From Phycomyces nitens (taxonomy: Eukaryota > Mucoromycota > Mucoromycetes > Mucorales > Phycomycetaceae), in assembly GCA_022702545.1 (NCBI GenBank), contig JAHRBC010000006.1:3499501-3563500 (forward strand): 64,000 nucleotides of DNA. The letters run 5' to 3'. A program made the translations under genes and the position numbers. Each line of letters begins with the position of its first letter. The stretch's first letter is position 1. Positions 25,521 to 38,309 of this stretch are shown piece after piece. The notes under the pieces were generated by a model. That model ran no database searches. It saw only the letters and a program-made list of their open reading frames with translations, and was not told where the DNA came from.

Positions 25521-28500
25521 GCCCTGGAAACAAACAAACAAAAAAACACACACAATTAGCTTGGCTTGCCGGTCTTGCATTCTCTCTTTATCCATTGTCC
25601 CTTGCACACTCATATTCTTTCTATTATCCTCATATTGACCATTTAGCTTGATGCCACAAACATTTCCTTCAAATTTCTAGGCCAGAGTTATAAAACATGA
25701 AATATTAGACACTGTCTAGAAATAATCATCCATTTTTTGTCATTAAAGTTGAATCTATACTCAAACACTCCAATCGTGATACCAAGATATCTATAGAAAT
25801 AATTGCTCTTTAAATGTTCAAACAATCAATGAGGAGAGAACCCAGGACTTCTTCTTCTTCATTATATTCTTATTCTACATCATATGTGCACATTTTCACT
25901 CGTACAAAGTCAAACTGATTTATTATAGTTTCTTGTCTGCCTAGTTGCCATCAATTGGTAAAAAGAGAATTGTTCCCTGATCCGACACTGGGGCTCTCTA
26001 GTCAGATCTTTATGACCTTTAGTGTCACTCTGACACCATCCGAATTCCTATTCTTCTGTTTGGTCATGGTGATCAGAATCCATGGAGGCATCTTTGGTCT
26101 GCCTAGAATCGATTGTTAATCACTGTTAATGTGTGGGAATGTGGATAAGAAGGATCGAGAATCAAGAACATGTGTTTGGACAAGAATTGGATAAAATTAG
26201 CATCTTTGATCAATTAATTTGGATTTTAGATACATTATACTTGTGATACTCATAACCTTGTGTCCATTCTATTCAGGGTTGGCACTACATCAATTATATT
26301 GTGTGACAAGGGCATCCTACAGCAATAAAGACATGAATGTGACAGTGACATTGCTCAAAGATTTAAAGTACTATTTAAGAAAAGGATTGGTTAGGGACCA
26401 GATGAAAACCATTAGAGACCGGACACCCAGTCACACTCGAGACAGCTTGGTCAACAGACTAAACTGTCGTGTGGTTAAAACTGGATTGTCCGTAACATTT
26501 ACCAAAAGTGAACAATCGATCATTGTTGTGGCAAGATTGTTGGCTTTTACAAAACAAAACAAAAAACTATTACCATTGTCTCTCGGAAAAAAAAAAGCTA
26601 TTTTCATTTATTTAACATTATAATGTATGTATTTATATATAGTTTTTCTAGGTTTAGGAATATGATAATTAAACTAGCCACGATGCTGGCGTGTAATTTG
26701 AGTTGATCTTTTAGCCTTGGATCAAAAGACCATCTTTTTATTATTATTAAATGAAGTTTGCTGAATATTAGGCAATAAGAGTATCATCAATTGACTCTAA
26801 TACACACATATTAAGCCCTTTGTGTGTGTGAGTGTGTGAGTGTGTTTTTTAACATGTCTTGGCTTTCAAATTGGCCACCCTGTCAATATTCTTGAGAAAT
26901 TTCCGAGAAAATGATGCAGCAAGTTCACATTTTTTTTAATAAATAAAAAAAATATGTATATATGTATATGTATATACTTTGGCGTCTAGACAATTCTTGA
27001 ACTAGCTACAATATAGGATCAAACAAGATAGTTTTTTTTCTGCGGATGAGTTCACTATCGATGCATGTATTTGGGGACGATTGGACGATTGGACTTTTTC
27101 TTTTTTTTTGGGGAGCGGAAAATTCAGGGCCATTGTTTCCGGTCGTGGCTCTCATGGTGAGCGACTATAATATGATCATCAGTGGGGACAAAAAGGAGTA
27201 CGATTCGCAGCAGATACGATGCAATCGACAGGTTGGATATAAGAGTCCGGGACGGGTGCTGCCTTTGTTTGAGAGAAGAATGAACACAAGAGAGCAATAG
27301 CTACAGAGCAAACGTTGACTTTCATTGAGGAAGGGGAGGAAGAACAGAGGACACAAAAGTTTCAAGTCAGTCTCTTTTAAAGCTAATTTCAAAGTAACAA
27401 CCCCTTATTTTTCATTCCTCTCCTAGAGTATAAATGCCGTATGAATCCCATGCTATATAATAAAGGGTGTAGCCAAGTCATGGTAATACGGCTTAGGGCA
27501 CTTTACACATATATAATGTATATACATGTATAATTATTTATATAATTATTTATATATATATTTATACACATGTGTGTGTGTGTGTGTGTATAGTCCTTGG
27601 CCTTCAAAGTCTAATTGTACCGCTCTTTTTTCTACTATTTCTGTTTAATATCTCTTTATTTATTATCTGCTCTGCATTTCATAAATTTTTTCTTGGCCTA
27701 GACCCCATCTTGCGATTAAAATGACCCCTCCTCATGATGACTGACTACCATGCGTATATAACTATATTTAGACATGTGAAGTAGACATGGCCAGTATTTT
27801 GTCAGTCAATTTAGCCGTCCTTCTACCTTTACATTTTTTAATAGCAATCTTGATTCATAGTGATCGGTTGGATTCTTGGCTGTTTAGGATGTCACTCTTG
27901 ACATATTGTTCAGCCACGATCATAAAGAGCTACAGGCCAATCTAATGTACTCAATTGCAGGTTGAAAAAAAAAACAGCACATTTTCTATTGTCTATAAAT
28001 ATTGGAAAACTTGACCTCGGTCTTGAAGATAAAAAAGATCATTTTCAACCAAATTACATTGATTTACAAAGACTGGTTCTCCTTTTTGATATTTGGTTAT
28101 TTTCTTTCCTCTCTTGTATTCTTGTTCTCCTTATCTCCAACTACTTATCATACGCAGGTGATACTACCGATCATTATAATACGGTTACTAGACAGCAGTA
28201 TGATCACAATGTATGTATGTATATATATAAAAAAAGGCAATCCAAGTATAATCACACGAGAAATTAAATGGTCCATTCATATCTACGTATTAAAATTCTA
28301 TTAAGAATAATAAGACCATTAATACTTTTAAGAGATGTAAACACAATGGACCTTGTGTGTCACCAGTATCAAATGGATAGACACTCTCTTCATTTGCTGC
28401 ATAAATAATATTAATAACAATATTGACATTCCAGAATGTACAAAACAGTACAATTCTTCTGTTTTATGACTAGCAAGATACCACACTGTCCAGGTATCTC

Positions 28501-29447
28501 TTGGAATGAGGGCCACACCCATGATACATGAGATATGCAGAGATTTTGTGGTAGACTCTAAAGCATTTCTACAAATGGCACAGGTAGTTACAGTATATGG
28601 AATATCCAAACGGATTATCATTGTCCAAAACAATATACACGAGGGAGGTAGTATGGTAAAGGGATATTGGGATTGTTGGCTAGAAATCATTGACAGTGTC
28701 CCATTGTTAAAGATATTGGTCTTGTAGATTGGACTCTGGATATCTAGAAAATAATAATACTAATAATGAGCTACTGGACCCAATGATCCTTGCCATGTTT
28801 TTGATTGTTGTATCCAATCTCTCTATACCAGACTTTTCATATTTTCATTTAGAAATCAAGGCTGTGTGAGCAATTTGTCCTAAAAATGACATTTATTCAC
28901 ATGTACACACTTTTATTAAAAGAGTACTCCAAAAAAAACTTGCTTTCCTCCTTTATTCTCGCTCCATTTGTTACTTGCGACTAAGCATGCATTGTACTTG
29001 TGATTGTAATTTATGAGAATATCATTAAACCAATGAGTATCATTCACAGGACATTCTGCTCACAATAATCGCAAGAAAGAAAAATAGCTAGCCAGAGATG
29101 GTCAAAATAATAGAGTGCATCAGCAACATATCTTTTCAATGACTGATTATGCACTGATCCCAATTCCTCCCTTTGTTATCAAACTAGCCAAGCATTCGAT
29201 AAAATGCTTTGAGGACCTAGAGGCCTCTGATAGAACCACCGACTCATTAGAGAACTATCTAGACTTGATTTTTGAGAAAAAGAATAGTTATCCATAGAAT
29301 AATCACATTTCTTTCCAAGCCCTATTCATAAAGATCCATCAAAGTTGGCCATCGAGAATATCGATACGCTTTACTGTAACATTATAAAATGATATACTTA
29401 TTTTTGGCACGGCCAAGGATCATGGATGTTGTTCTTGATCTTGGTAG

Positions 29448-29488
<41 letters not shown>

Positions 29489-31158
29489 TGTGTCCCAGGT
29501 AAAGTCATTTGTGCGATTGCAAAGAGAGAATCTATAAGAGAAAACAGACAATATCTAATGGCGTAATTGATGGCTGGCCATTAATAAAAGTAAATTACAA
29601 GTTGTAATGACCTTTCTTTTTGTGCGGAAATGTGACATTTGAATCCATGGCAATCTATAGGACTTCTTAATTAGGAAAAATTCATTTCTTGGAACAAAAA
29701 TTGACGTCATTGACAATTTTGCTTCCAGTGATATTATAGCGACGCTCTGTGTGCACAAAATCAGAACAATTTGTCTTTGGGAGGCAAGGTTTTGAATATC
29801 GAAAGAAATGCTAAAGGTACTTAAAGTAATATATAAATGCTCGGGTCAATCCAATACAATGTCTATTGTCAATAATAATCAAGGAAAATCCCAGTTTTGG
29901 GACATAATCAACTGTTTGTTGAATAGAGTCACAATAACATAAATTGATCTTAGTTTTCACTATTGATGGCAAAATATTCACTCAAATTGTGACAATAGCC
30001 ATGCAAGTCCATGCCATTTCTTACATTTGGGAATCGAGATGCCAATTAACCTGTAAAGACCATCTCAGTTTTTGAACAAGTAGTGCAAATAGAACAGGGG
30101 GAGCAAGAAGTAGGGGACCAGATTGATTTGTTTTTTGTCAAAAAAAAAAGATTTTCTGCACAAATGATCGAATATCCCCCTATGCACGCGTGGTTGGACT
30201 TTAAAGGATGCCTTGAACAGGAAGTCTTTTTCTTTGCATTTTGTAGAAATCTGTAAAAAATGCCTCATACCATTGCTAGGTCAACCTACCAAATATTAAA
30301 AAGGTTCCTCTTATATTTTTGAGCAAATGATTATGACCATTCGCCTACAAAGACTTGCATGCATATTTTACATGAATGTATAGTATATGAATCTACTGTA
30401 CTAGCCATTTCGAACATTTCTTGCTCTTTTGAGGCCAATTGGTTGATTATTTTATAACCAATACCATATTCCAGAATTGTTTTATATAAAACCTATCTCT
30501 TGTTTTGCATTACAAACGGTGCCCTGGCATAGTCGACTATTAACAAGCAATGAGTTCAAAATATTCATAGGTGGATGTTGATCAGTAAAGCAAATGTCTA
30601 ATAATCGATCTCATCTGGAATCATTGGGTTTATTTTGGTGAATCGTTTTCGCAAGATGGCTAATAGAAAAATCTTGCACGGTTTTAATACCAAAAAAAAA
30701 AGTATAATTAGTCTAATAAACGGGTATCAAGGCTAGAAAGGTCTAAATAATCATTATAATGATCAATTTGAGCAAAACATTTGATTTGATTTTAAAGTAA
30801 ACCATACCCCAACACTCGATAACAATCGTGTCCTAGACATCTTTAGTAGTTGGTCTGCTTCAAAAAGTAATTTCACTTTTACTACACATCACAAGAGAAA
30901 CATACGTGTGTGAAAGGTCAAGATCTGCTTGTAGGCGATCCACAAGTCTTTTTCCTTGTTCTTCTAGAAATTCGTTCCATATTCTTGGACCATACCGACA
31001 CATCTTTTACCTCAAGACCGTTTTGAAATACTATTCATTTTCCTTTTGAATGTTAAAATTTAATAATTACATTCTACAGGCCAATAGTCTACAAACACAA
31101 AAGACATTTACCGCTCTTTCTTTTGTTCACTTGAAATATTTGCAATAGTGATACTCAA
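25521..31158. other. Gene-poor 5.6-kb stretch
   Basis: No complete gene was recognised. Visible: an 84-codon ATG frame at 27046-27300; (GT)n at about 27571-27590; a 60-codon ATG frame at 29115-29297; and the (ATC)n tract described separately. The frame at 26219-26623 has no ATG before codon 41 and is not called. This stretch may hold regulatory DNA or decayed elements that I cannot identify. Confidence 0.5.
29420..29531 (-). CDS. Possible 3' exon encoding a poly-Asp tail
   Basis: On the minus strand a cttatag acceptor is followed by a frame reading FSLCNRTNDFTWDT, then about 13 Asp codons from the (ATC)n tract at 29448-29488, then DYQDQEQHP and a stop at 29420-29422. Upstream coding-like sequence (29590-29750) exists, but no single consistent exon join was found. 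It could equally be a microsatellite in non-coding DNA. Confidence 0.25.
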
Positions 31159-32903
31159 ATGCGACCCAACACCTTGTTTAATATCTCAGTCTGTCTACTG
31201 TTTGGCGTTACATGGGCACAAGTCGAAGATAATGAAAGGTCTAAAAACGGTGGGATCACGATTGGTACCAACAACGATGTCATACCGGATTCATCAGCAG
31301 AACACCCAATGGTAGTTTCACACCCTGACGATCAACCACTATGTACACCCAAGGTCGTCATAGAACCATCCCAACCTCTCCGAATACTTGACGGCTACGA
31401 AGCATTTGTATTGACCAACGATATCAAAAGCCCTCGAAAGACTATTGTTGACCATGCCAATCATGCCTTGGTCATCTCTGGCACCCAAAGCGTCTACTCA
31501 ATCCGCATGGATGAGTGTGGAAATCCAGATGTAAAACAAATCCTTACCAGTGACCGAATAGGTGACCAACCGCTTGGAAATGGAATAGCCCTGTACGGAG
31601 ACCGTCTCTACATAACTACTGCAAATGCTCTTTGGTCTTTTGAGTACTCGGATGGACAGCACACTCCACTTGGTCAAGGCGTGCTGGTGATCGATAACCT
31701 GAATCCGTCTCACGGAGAAGCCCAGCCAGATATCGCAATTGACCCATTTGGTAAAGGATACATTCCTAGATCAGTGCAAACGGTAACCGAGAGTACCGAG
31801 GCTGAGGATGCGATTATCAAGGTTTTTGATTTGGATGACTTGCCTGAAGAACCTTTGGATTATGAGAGTGATGGAAAGGTAAGTTTTCCCATGTTTAAAA
31901 GCCATTGTCTAAACTTTTTGTTTAGACTTTTGCCATTGGTACCAACACACACGGGTATATGGGCTTTGACACCCAGGGAAGACTCTGGGGTGTAGAACTA
32001 TTGGCAAATATCATTAAACGACCTGATATGTTTGGAGGTACTTGCTAATAATAACCGCGAGACATGGGCAGCAGTACATCTAACAGTGGTCGATAGATGT
32101 ATATCAAACTGGATTAGCTACAGACATCAACTTGTACGAATTCCCATCCAAGAATTACGGATTTCCTTATTGCTTTACTGAATACGATCTTGAGCCAAAT
32201 ATGTCTGATTCTAAAGGAAAAGGTTCACAATGGGTAAATGCACAACAGTGTATATCTTGCATTTTCTAAATATGTGTCCAAACTTTAGGGTCTACCAATG
32301 TTTGCAAACGAGACCGGAAATATAGATCTATACTGTGAAAACAACAAAAACAATCAAGGTCCTGCGATTCCTGTTCCTTCCAACACTCATGCTGTTGGTA
32401 TCCTCTTTTATGGCGGAAACTTTTGCTCTATTGGAAATGAAGACAGCCTAGGTACTTCGGTTGGGTTGCCTTGTAGCTGGACGGATACTCCTTTAGTAGC
32501 ATATCACGGTGTCGATGGAAAAGAACCAGGGCATAGTGTGGTACATCTTCCAGTGAATGATCTTGGCCACAAACCCGAATGGGACAAAACCGTAGAGGTT
32601 GTTCTCGAGGCAGAAGAGGCTTGTGGAACCAATGACGGGAGCTGCATTAGCCCAGTGGGGTTAGCCGTAGATAAATTTGGTCGATTGTTGGTCAGCAGTG
32701 ACACTTCAGACGAAATATTTATTGTATATAGAACGTATAACGAAGATGCTGCCAAGGAGTTGACGGATGAAGCCAACAAAAAGGAAGCACTTGCAGATCA
32801 AGCTTCAGAAAATGAGGAAGAAGAAGAGTCAAAAGAAGAAGAGTCAAAAGAAGAAGAAGAAAAGGTCGAAGAGGTAGAAGAGGTAGAAGACGACCATGAA
32901 TAA
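31159..32903 (+). CDS. Secreted six-bladed beta-propeller protein, PQQ sugar/sorbosone dehydrogenase-like
   Basis: Four exons (31159-31878, 31926-32037, 32097-32233, 32289-32903) give 527 residues. Residues 1-20 are a good signal peptide (LFNISVCLLFGVTWA before QVED). The body resembles fungal glucose/L-sorbosone dehydrogenase-like propellers: repeated short blades such as GNGIALYGDRLYITT and ISPVGLAVDKFGRLLVSSD, plus conserved Cys pairs (GFPYCF, LPCSW). Catalytic His and cofactor residues cannot be confirmed by eye, so enzyme activity is uncertain. The last 60 residues are an extreme Glu/Lys-rich acidic tail ending DDHE; a terminal HE is not a standard HDEL-type retrieval signal. Likely secreted or in the secretory pathway; substrate unknown. 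Confidence 0.85.
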
Positions 32904-33099
32904 CAACTGGTATATAATGATACCACTAAAGCTTTTTTCTTGATGTATTTGCTTGGTCTTTATATATTTATTCATTTACATAACAATAAACAACGATATT
33001 CGTTTTCTTGCCTGGATACTAAAAGGCACAGATAAGCGTTATTTATAAACAGTAACTTTTATTAAAAATGGAAACCCTTGTTAAAGTAATGTTATCAAT

Positions 33100-34772
33100 T
33101 CATGCAACTTGTATGCGATCTTCATTAGTAGGACAATATATTTCCTCGTCTCTGTTAAATATCATGGGTGTTGTTGACTTTTGGGCACTTGTCAAGAACA
33201 TGTTACGCCTGCCGAGATGATTAGGAACACACTGGACCCCCTTTTCTTACTCTTATGCTTTAGCTTACCAAAGGTTTTTAGAAATCCATGCATGAGCAAT
33301 AGCTGAAGGATGAAAACAGTCTACATTGCTACAAGTCCAAATTATATAAATTTAGTATCTTTTGAGGCTATAAAAACTAGTCTTGACCTTATGGCGTCAA
33401 TAGGGAAGCTTTTGATGTCTGCTGGAAGTGGTTGATAAAATATTCCAAATGTCTCATTTGCTGTAAATTTTGGGTCATTATAGTATGTCACGACAGACTG
33501 TAGGGCAGAGTTGTAAAGCGGCAATAGATTACTCATCATTGTTCTGTTGGCTGCCGTGTGTGCACAACCACACACTTGGTCCTGGAGCGTAAAGGTTGAT
33601 ATCGGAAACGGGTGACAGTATTTTGGATATGCTTGTGTTTCCACAAAGATCTGATCGATCTCAAACATACCAACTGTAAATGGTTTAGTTTAGTGATGGC
33701 GCCAATATAGTCTCTTACCTATTTGAACAAGCACATTTGGAACCGTCATTCGAATCCGCTCAACTGCTGCCAAGACATCAATTGAAAATGTCTGGGGCAT
33801 TGAAGCAGGGACAAAACAAGAATGACACATATCATTTGAGCCCACAAAAAATGTCAATAGTTTCCAATCTGTCGACTGGATTGTCTTTGCTTTGTAAGCA
33901 TCGTCCAGTTGCTCAAGAAGATAGTCTATTTCATGGTCTAGGTTGGCACTACGAGCACCAGACTGGGCTGCATTGAGGACACCAATGCTCGGTCTATATT
34001 GGCCATCTGGACAAAACGTAGGGCCTATTCATAAATTTAGTATTGAGCTATTAGTTATTCATTTGCAATTCACAGTGTAATATTTACCAAAGCACACGGT
34101 GATAAATTGAGATCCTATCGAAGAGCCGTACAATTGACGCGAGTAAAAGTGAATCAGATTGGGAATAGTGATTGCTCCATCGTCCTGATACAATCATTAG
34201 CCTGTGTTTTGGCGCCTGTTTTCTACCAACCCCTCCCATGGCAAATGATATTCCCCTGTCTTCTGCCAATGTCTTTGGACTCAAGAACCTTGTTTGAATT
34301 CCCTTTGCTCCAAATCCAGCCATTACACTACAGACAATTTTGTTAGTAAACAATGCCGGCAAGACCTGTCCTGGATCCTATGTCCGCTTGTGTTTTACCT
34401 ATCCCCAATACCGGCCACGACACGAATGTCATCCGGCCGAAGGTCTCTGACTGATCTAGGTGGGTCTAGACGTGGGGTCAATGGCGTACAAGATAGTTGA
34501 AGGGGTGGCACGGGGAGTGCAGTTGGCGGAACAGAGCTGTTGAGCGCTATTGCAGCTACTGTACTGGTCATCAAGGCTGGTACCAACAACATGCAAAAAA
34601 AGAAGACACAAGTTGGCAAAACTGTGGCTACTGCTAAGAATACTGGGACCATTGCTATGCTTTTCTCTAAATAGAACAAGGTGTCTGTTGGAGATGTTCC
34701 AGACGTGTTTTCTTTTGGGGATCCTGAGGGAGGAGAGACAAAAGAAAAGGTGTTTCCTTTGACATAAAACAT
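33100..34772 (-). CDS. Phospholipase B1-like GDSL/SGNH lipase with N-terminal membrane anchor
   Basis: Seven exons (34399-34772, 34231-34327, 34088-34184, 33719-34024, 33388-33673, 33269-33328, 33100-33208; minus strand) give 442 residues. SGNH blocks are complete: GIGDSVMAGFG (Ser125), a Gly in the middle region, FFVGSNDMC (Asn about 253) and the catalytic Asp/His pair in VDCFHPS (about 390-393). The C-terminal block WRNMFLT...IYCPT matches the animal/oomycete/fungal PLB1 pattern and not bacterial GDSL esterases. A hydrophobic segment at about 39-65 (VPVFLAVATVLPTCVFFFCML) after a short Ser/Thr-rich N-terminus predicts a type II membrane protein with its catalytic domain outside or lumenal. 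Expected role: removal of acyl chains from phospholipids. Confidence 0.92.
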
Positions 34773-34958
34773 TTAAATCTCAAGTACAAACATATTTAAA
34801 TCTTGTTAGACCAACTTTTATAGCCACTATCTAACAGTGACTATTGAGGTTTATAAAACAGTTGATAAAGGAGAATCTCAGGAATATTTAAAGGAGGTGC
34901 CAATGCCAGAATACTACCAGTTTTTATACACATTTATTAAAGTAGATATATACATATA

Positions 34959-36310
34959 TCAAATTTCTTTTATTGTCAAACGATACAACTGGACTCCAGT
35001 ACTCAATGCCGTACTAGGCACCAAACAGCTATCTGTGTCCTGTGAATTATCTGCCTCTAGAAAACACACATCAAAATGCTCTCTACAGAGAGACCAAAAG
35101 CGCTGTTCATCTACTGCCTCAAATCCTCTGCGTTTGTATCCAATGTATATCCTGGTGTTTGGGTTACTAAGGTCCACAAAAGTCTTTACCAAGTCTTCAA
35201 AGAACTCTGATTCATAAAGAACATCCGAAGCTACAATTAAATCGGCTTTTCCACATTCAGCTGCCTGTTTAGAGTCTCCCCAAAGCAAGGATTTTGTAGC
35301 AAGTATACAGCTTGGATGGTCTGTAACAAGATATCGGTTTAGATCCACGTTATTATTAATAAGCGCCAAGGCTTCATCGAGTTCAGTGATTGTGATCTTT
35401 CCAGATTTCACTTGGCTCTCTGATTCTTTGGTCATTAGACTGGCAATATAGAGTCCCAAAAGACCAGTTCTAAAGACATATTTAAAGACTGGTTAATAAT
35501 AGCAATACACTGATTGTTTCTATCAATATCCTACCCTGCACTCAAATCAACAGTGTGTTTGGAGTTCAAATATTCCGGCTTCACAGCTGCCATTTTCTTG
35601 AGAACTTCCAGCATCACCAAAGCAGAGTCCCAGATCTTTCCAGGGATCCCAGAGTCCCAGGATTCATGAATGACCACATTGTTCTTTGTGTTAAACATGC
35701 GATAGGTATCATAAACCATCTCAGTTGTATCGGGCCATGACTCAAGAGGAGCATACGTTGGTGTCTTTGGAGGCACGCTATCCACAACGTAAAGAGGTCC
35801 AATTACAAGGGGTAGGATGGACTCTGGATCAGGGTTGGAGCTCTGTTGAGGGAATTTATGGAGATTGGAAGGGTAGAAACGCAAGTAACGGGGTTTCTTG
35901 GATTGACCGCCATTATCCAAAGATACCAATCGATATTCCAATGCACCTCTGCCACTGGCATGGAATCCAGGGAATCCAGTCGATTGATCTAACAAGCTGT
36001 TTCCATTCCATGTGTGTGGAGGTCTGATTTCTACCTTCCAATCACCATCTGTTTCCAGTGGTGCCATTCTGTTGCTGTCTGACTCTAGAATCTCACATGC
36101 AATCTCTACCACACCATCGGGCTCAATATCAGCGCGTCTAAAGAGACCGACCTCGTTGACCAGCAACAGATCAGCACGGTACCATTGATTGGGAGTAATG
36201 TTGGTTATGAGAGGTGCCCGTAGATTTAGTCGATAGAGTGCAAAATGAGCCTCTAGCTTTTGACGGAACTCTTCATCAGTCAGTTTGTCCCTTGGACTTG
36301 ATTCGACCAT
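34959..36310 (-). CDS. METTL21-type protein methyltransferase (Methyltransf_16 family)
   Basis: Two exons (35535-36310, 34959-35469; minus strand) give 428 residues. The C-terminal half is a class I methyltransferase: the entry motif ESWDSGIPGKIWDSALVMLE, motif I HTVDLSAGTGLLGLYIA split by the intron, and the post-motif-II signature ADLIVASDVLYE (about 335-345), which is typical of METTL21/EFM-like lysine methyltransferases. Family members usually read DLGSGTG or ELGAGTG; here the third position is Ser. Residues 1-200 are an extra N-terminal domain with no family I recognise (WYRADLLLVNEVGLFRRADI), about twice the usual size. The substrate is unknown. Confidence 0.85.
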
Positions 36311-36601
36311 TGATCAATGTATAATGAATGTATAAATCAAGCAGTCCCTTTCCAAAGCTTGCTGCCCAGTCCATGTTATTCCAGGAACGAGTTCGGTGCT
36401 TTAAAATATTTTGCAAAAATTAAAGGCATTGTGGATTGCTTTAAATATTTTGCACGAAAAATCTGCTTGGATTCATAATAAGCATCATAAATAAATAAAA
36501 ACCAAGATCACTTTGGCAAAGTGTCTTTGAGTTTGCAATGGAAATTAGAGTCTATTCTTTGAAAGGCATTGTATTTATGATAAAGATGGAAATGTTGACG
36601 A

Positions 36602-37622
36602 TTAATTGGGGGATGAGCTGTAGAACACCAGGGCTGGCATGTTCTGGAAGATCAAACTGACGTGCAACACGTTTTCCCACTTGCCAGCAATGGCCTTGAT
36701 GTGCTCTGGTAAAGCCATGACCAAGTTCTCAAGAAGCTGATCCTCAGTCATACCAAGATGACCAATTTTTGCCGCACTAAAATAACCATTCTGTCAGTTT
36801 CCAGAATACAGAACATCTTGTGATACTTACGTTGAGGTTGATCCAGAATCACGAACAAATGTAGAGTTGAGAACCTTTGTGATTTGTTCTTTAATGGTCT
36901 TTTCGGTCAGTCTTACGGGGAAGGGCATCCTATACAGAAAAAAAAGGGCGTATAAGTCTACTCGTTCATAGCCTCTTTATATTTACAAAGAAATATCCGT
37001 CATTACTTGTTTCTCTTCAAAAAGACTGATCCAAGCTTGGCAGGCATAAGATGTGCGACATTATCCTCAACCAAGAAAGCATCGTAAGATGCAGCAAGCT
37101 TTCTCCGTGACTCAAAGGTCTTGTAAGTGGTCTCGAGGGTTTTGATGTCGATTACCTAGATTACATATTATGCTTTAGAGCCTGTTTTATGGACCAAACC
37201 AGCACAAACACCTTACCTTTGACACATTAGGAACATTGTTGGACTTTACGAGCTCTTCCCACTTTTCGGAATCCTTCTTTGTGATCAGGCATACATCGGC
37301 AGTTTCGGGAAGAGGAGAGTGCTTCAAAGGCCTGTCATGAGGATAAGTATATGGATCTTGAATTACCCAAAATGCTTACAGTCTCTTGGCCTTGGACTTC
37401 TTCTTTCCAGTGACCTTTTTAATTACAACCTGAACGTGAACAGCAGGTTCGGCATCAAGTAGATCGTCGCTTGCATTAGCTTTGTAGGCCTTGTAGAGGG
37501 CCTGAATGGCCTTTTTAGCCTGGGTAATAAAACAATGCGTTAGATCACAAGGCATTACAGGCAGCCAATGTTCTGTAGGGCATGATATGCGTTACCTGTT
37601 GTTCATCAAAGGTGGTTGCCAT
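36602..37622 (-). CDS. Ribosomal L1-domain nucleolar protein (UTP30/CIC1/RSL1D1-like)
   Basis: Six exons (37596-37622, 37380-37519, 37217-37331, 37007-37155, 36831-36929, 36602-36776; minus strand) give 234 residues. The fold-wide pattern is that of eukaryotic L1-domain assembly factors, not RPL10A itself: SPLPETADVCLITKKDS, YDAFLVEDNVAHLMPAKLG, FLKRNKMPFPVRLT and TFVRDSGSTS...KIGHLGM. UTP30, CIC1 and RSL1D1 act in ribosome biogenesis in the nucleolus; this copy is short and lacks the long basic tail of RSL1D1, closest to UTP30. The first exon encodes only MATTFDEQQ, so the rest depends on the first splice. Confidence 0.85.
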
Positions 37623-37787
37623 GTTGGTTTGAAGAGAAGTGCGTATGAAAAAGTTCAAAAAAAGAAGTAGGAGGTCAAGCAATTGATGGATTACAAGCCA
37701 CTTGGCCGTCACCTCTTGTCTTTGGGATTAGAGTGCCGACAGCCCAAAGATCTTAATGTGTGTATGTATGTGTATATATGTATATAA

Positions 37788-37879
37788 TACGAGGCGTGCA
37801 AATGCAGTCAAGTCAGTCGAAATTGATCGGACTCGCAAAAACATTCCCTCTCGTTCGACATCTGGCGGCCAGCGTCCAA
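37788..37879 (+). repeat. Transposed copy of a kinase exon fragment
   Basis: Matches 13122-13213 in reverse complement over 92 bases with two mismatches (gca(a/g)atg and gcca(g/a)cg). The frame is still open here, but it is flanked by a (TATG)n run and unrelated AT-rich DNA, so it is not a working exon. Confidence 0.9.
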
Positions 37880-38309
37880 AGTATAATTTCGCATACTTTT
37901 TTACAGGTACATCATCCCAACGGGTTACTTTATTGTCCAATAAATACTCTAATAAATTAGAAAAACTATCCAAGTATTGTACACATTTTGGTCTTCAATA
38001 TCAATAATATAAATATTGAAACTAGCTATAGTTTGTATGATTTTATGGTATTTGGGTTTAATCCCCAAATGTCTCTAGTATATATATTTTATATATATAT
38101 TTGCACAAATGAAATAAAGAACAATTCGCACAGACCAATTGGTTGCCTTTCTAGTGAATTATTGATAATTGTATTCAACTGGTTACAAGAATTGCAAAAT
38201 ATAGTGCGACAAAAATCTCATAGAATTTATAAGACTTTTGGTTGCCATCCAACAGAACTAATGGTCCAGCCTACCATGCCAAGTTACACTCTTGGGCCAT
38301 AACATAATC

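Noticed and set aside
26219..26623. 134-codon frame with a hydrophobic start resembling a signal peptide
   Set aside because: The frame opens at TTG with no ATG before codon 41, and composition is that of AT-rich non-coding DNA.
29448..29488. Possible CRISPR-like or minisatellite array
   Set aside because: It is a plain trinucleotide microsatellite with no spacers.
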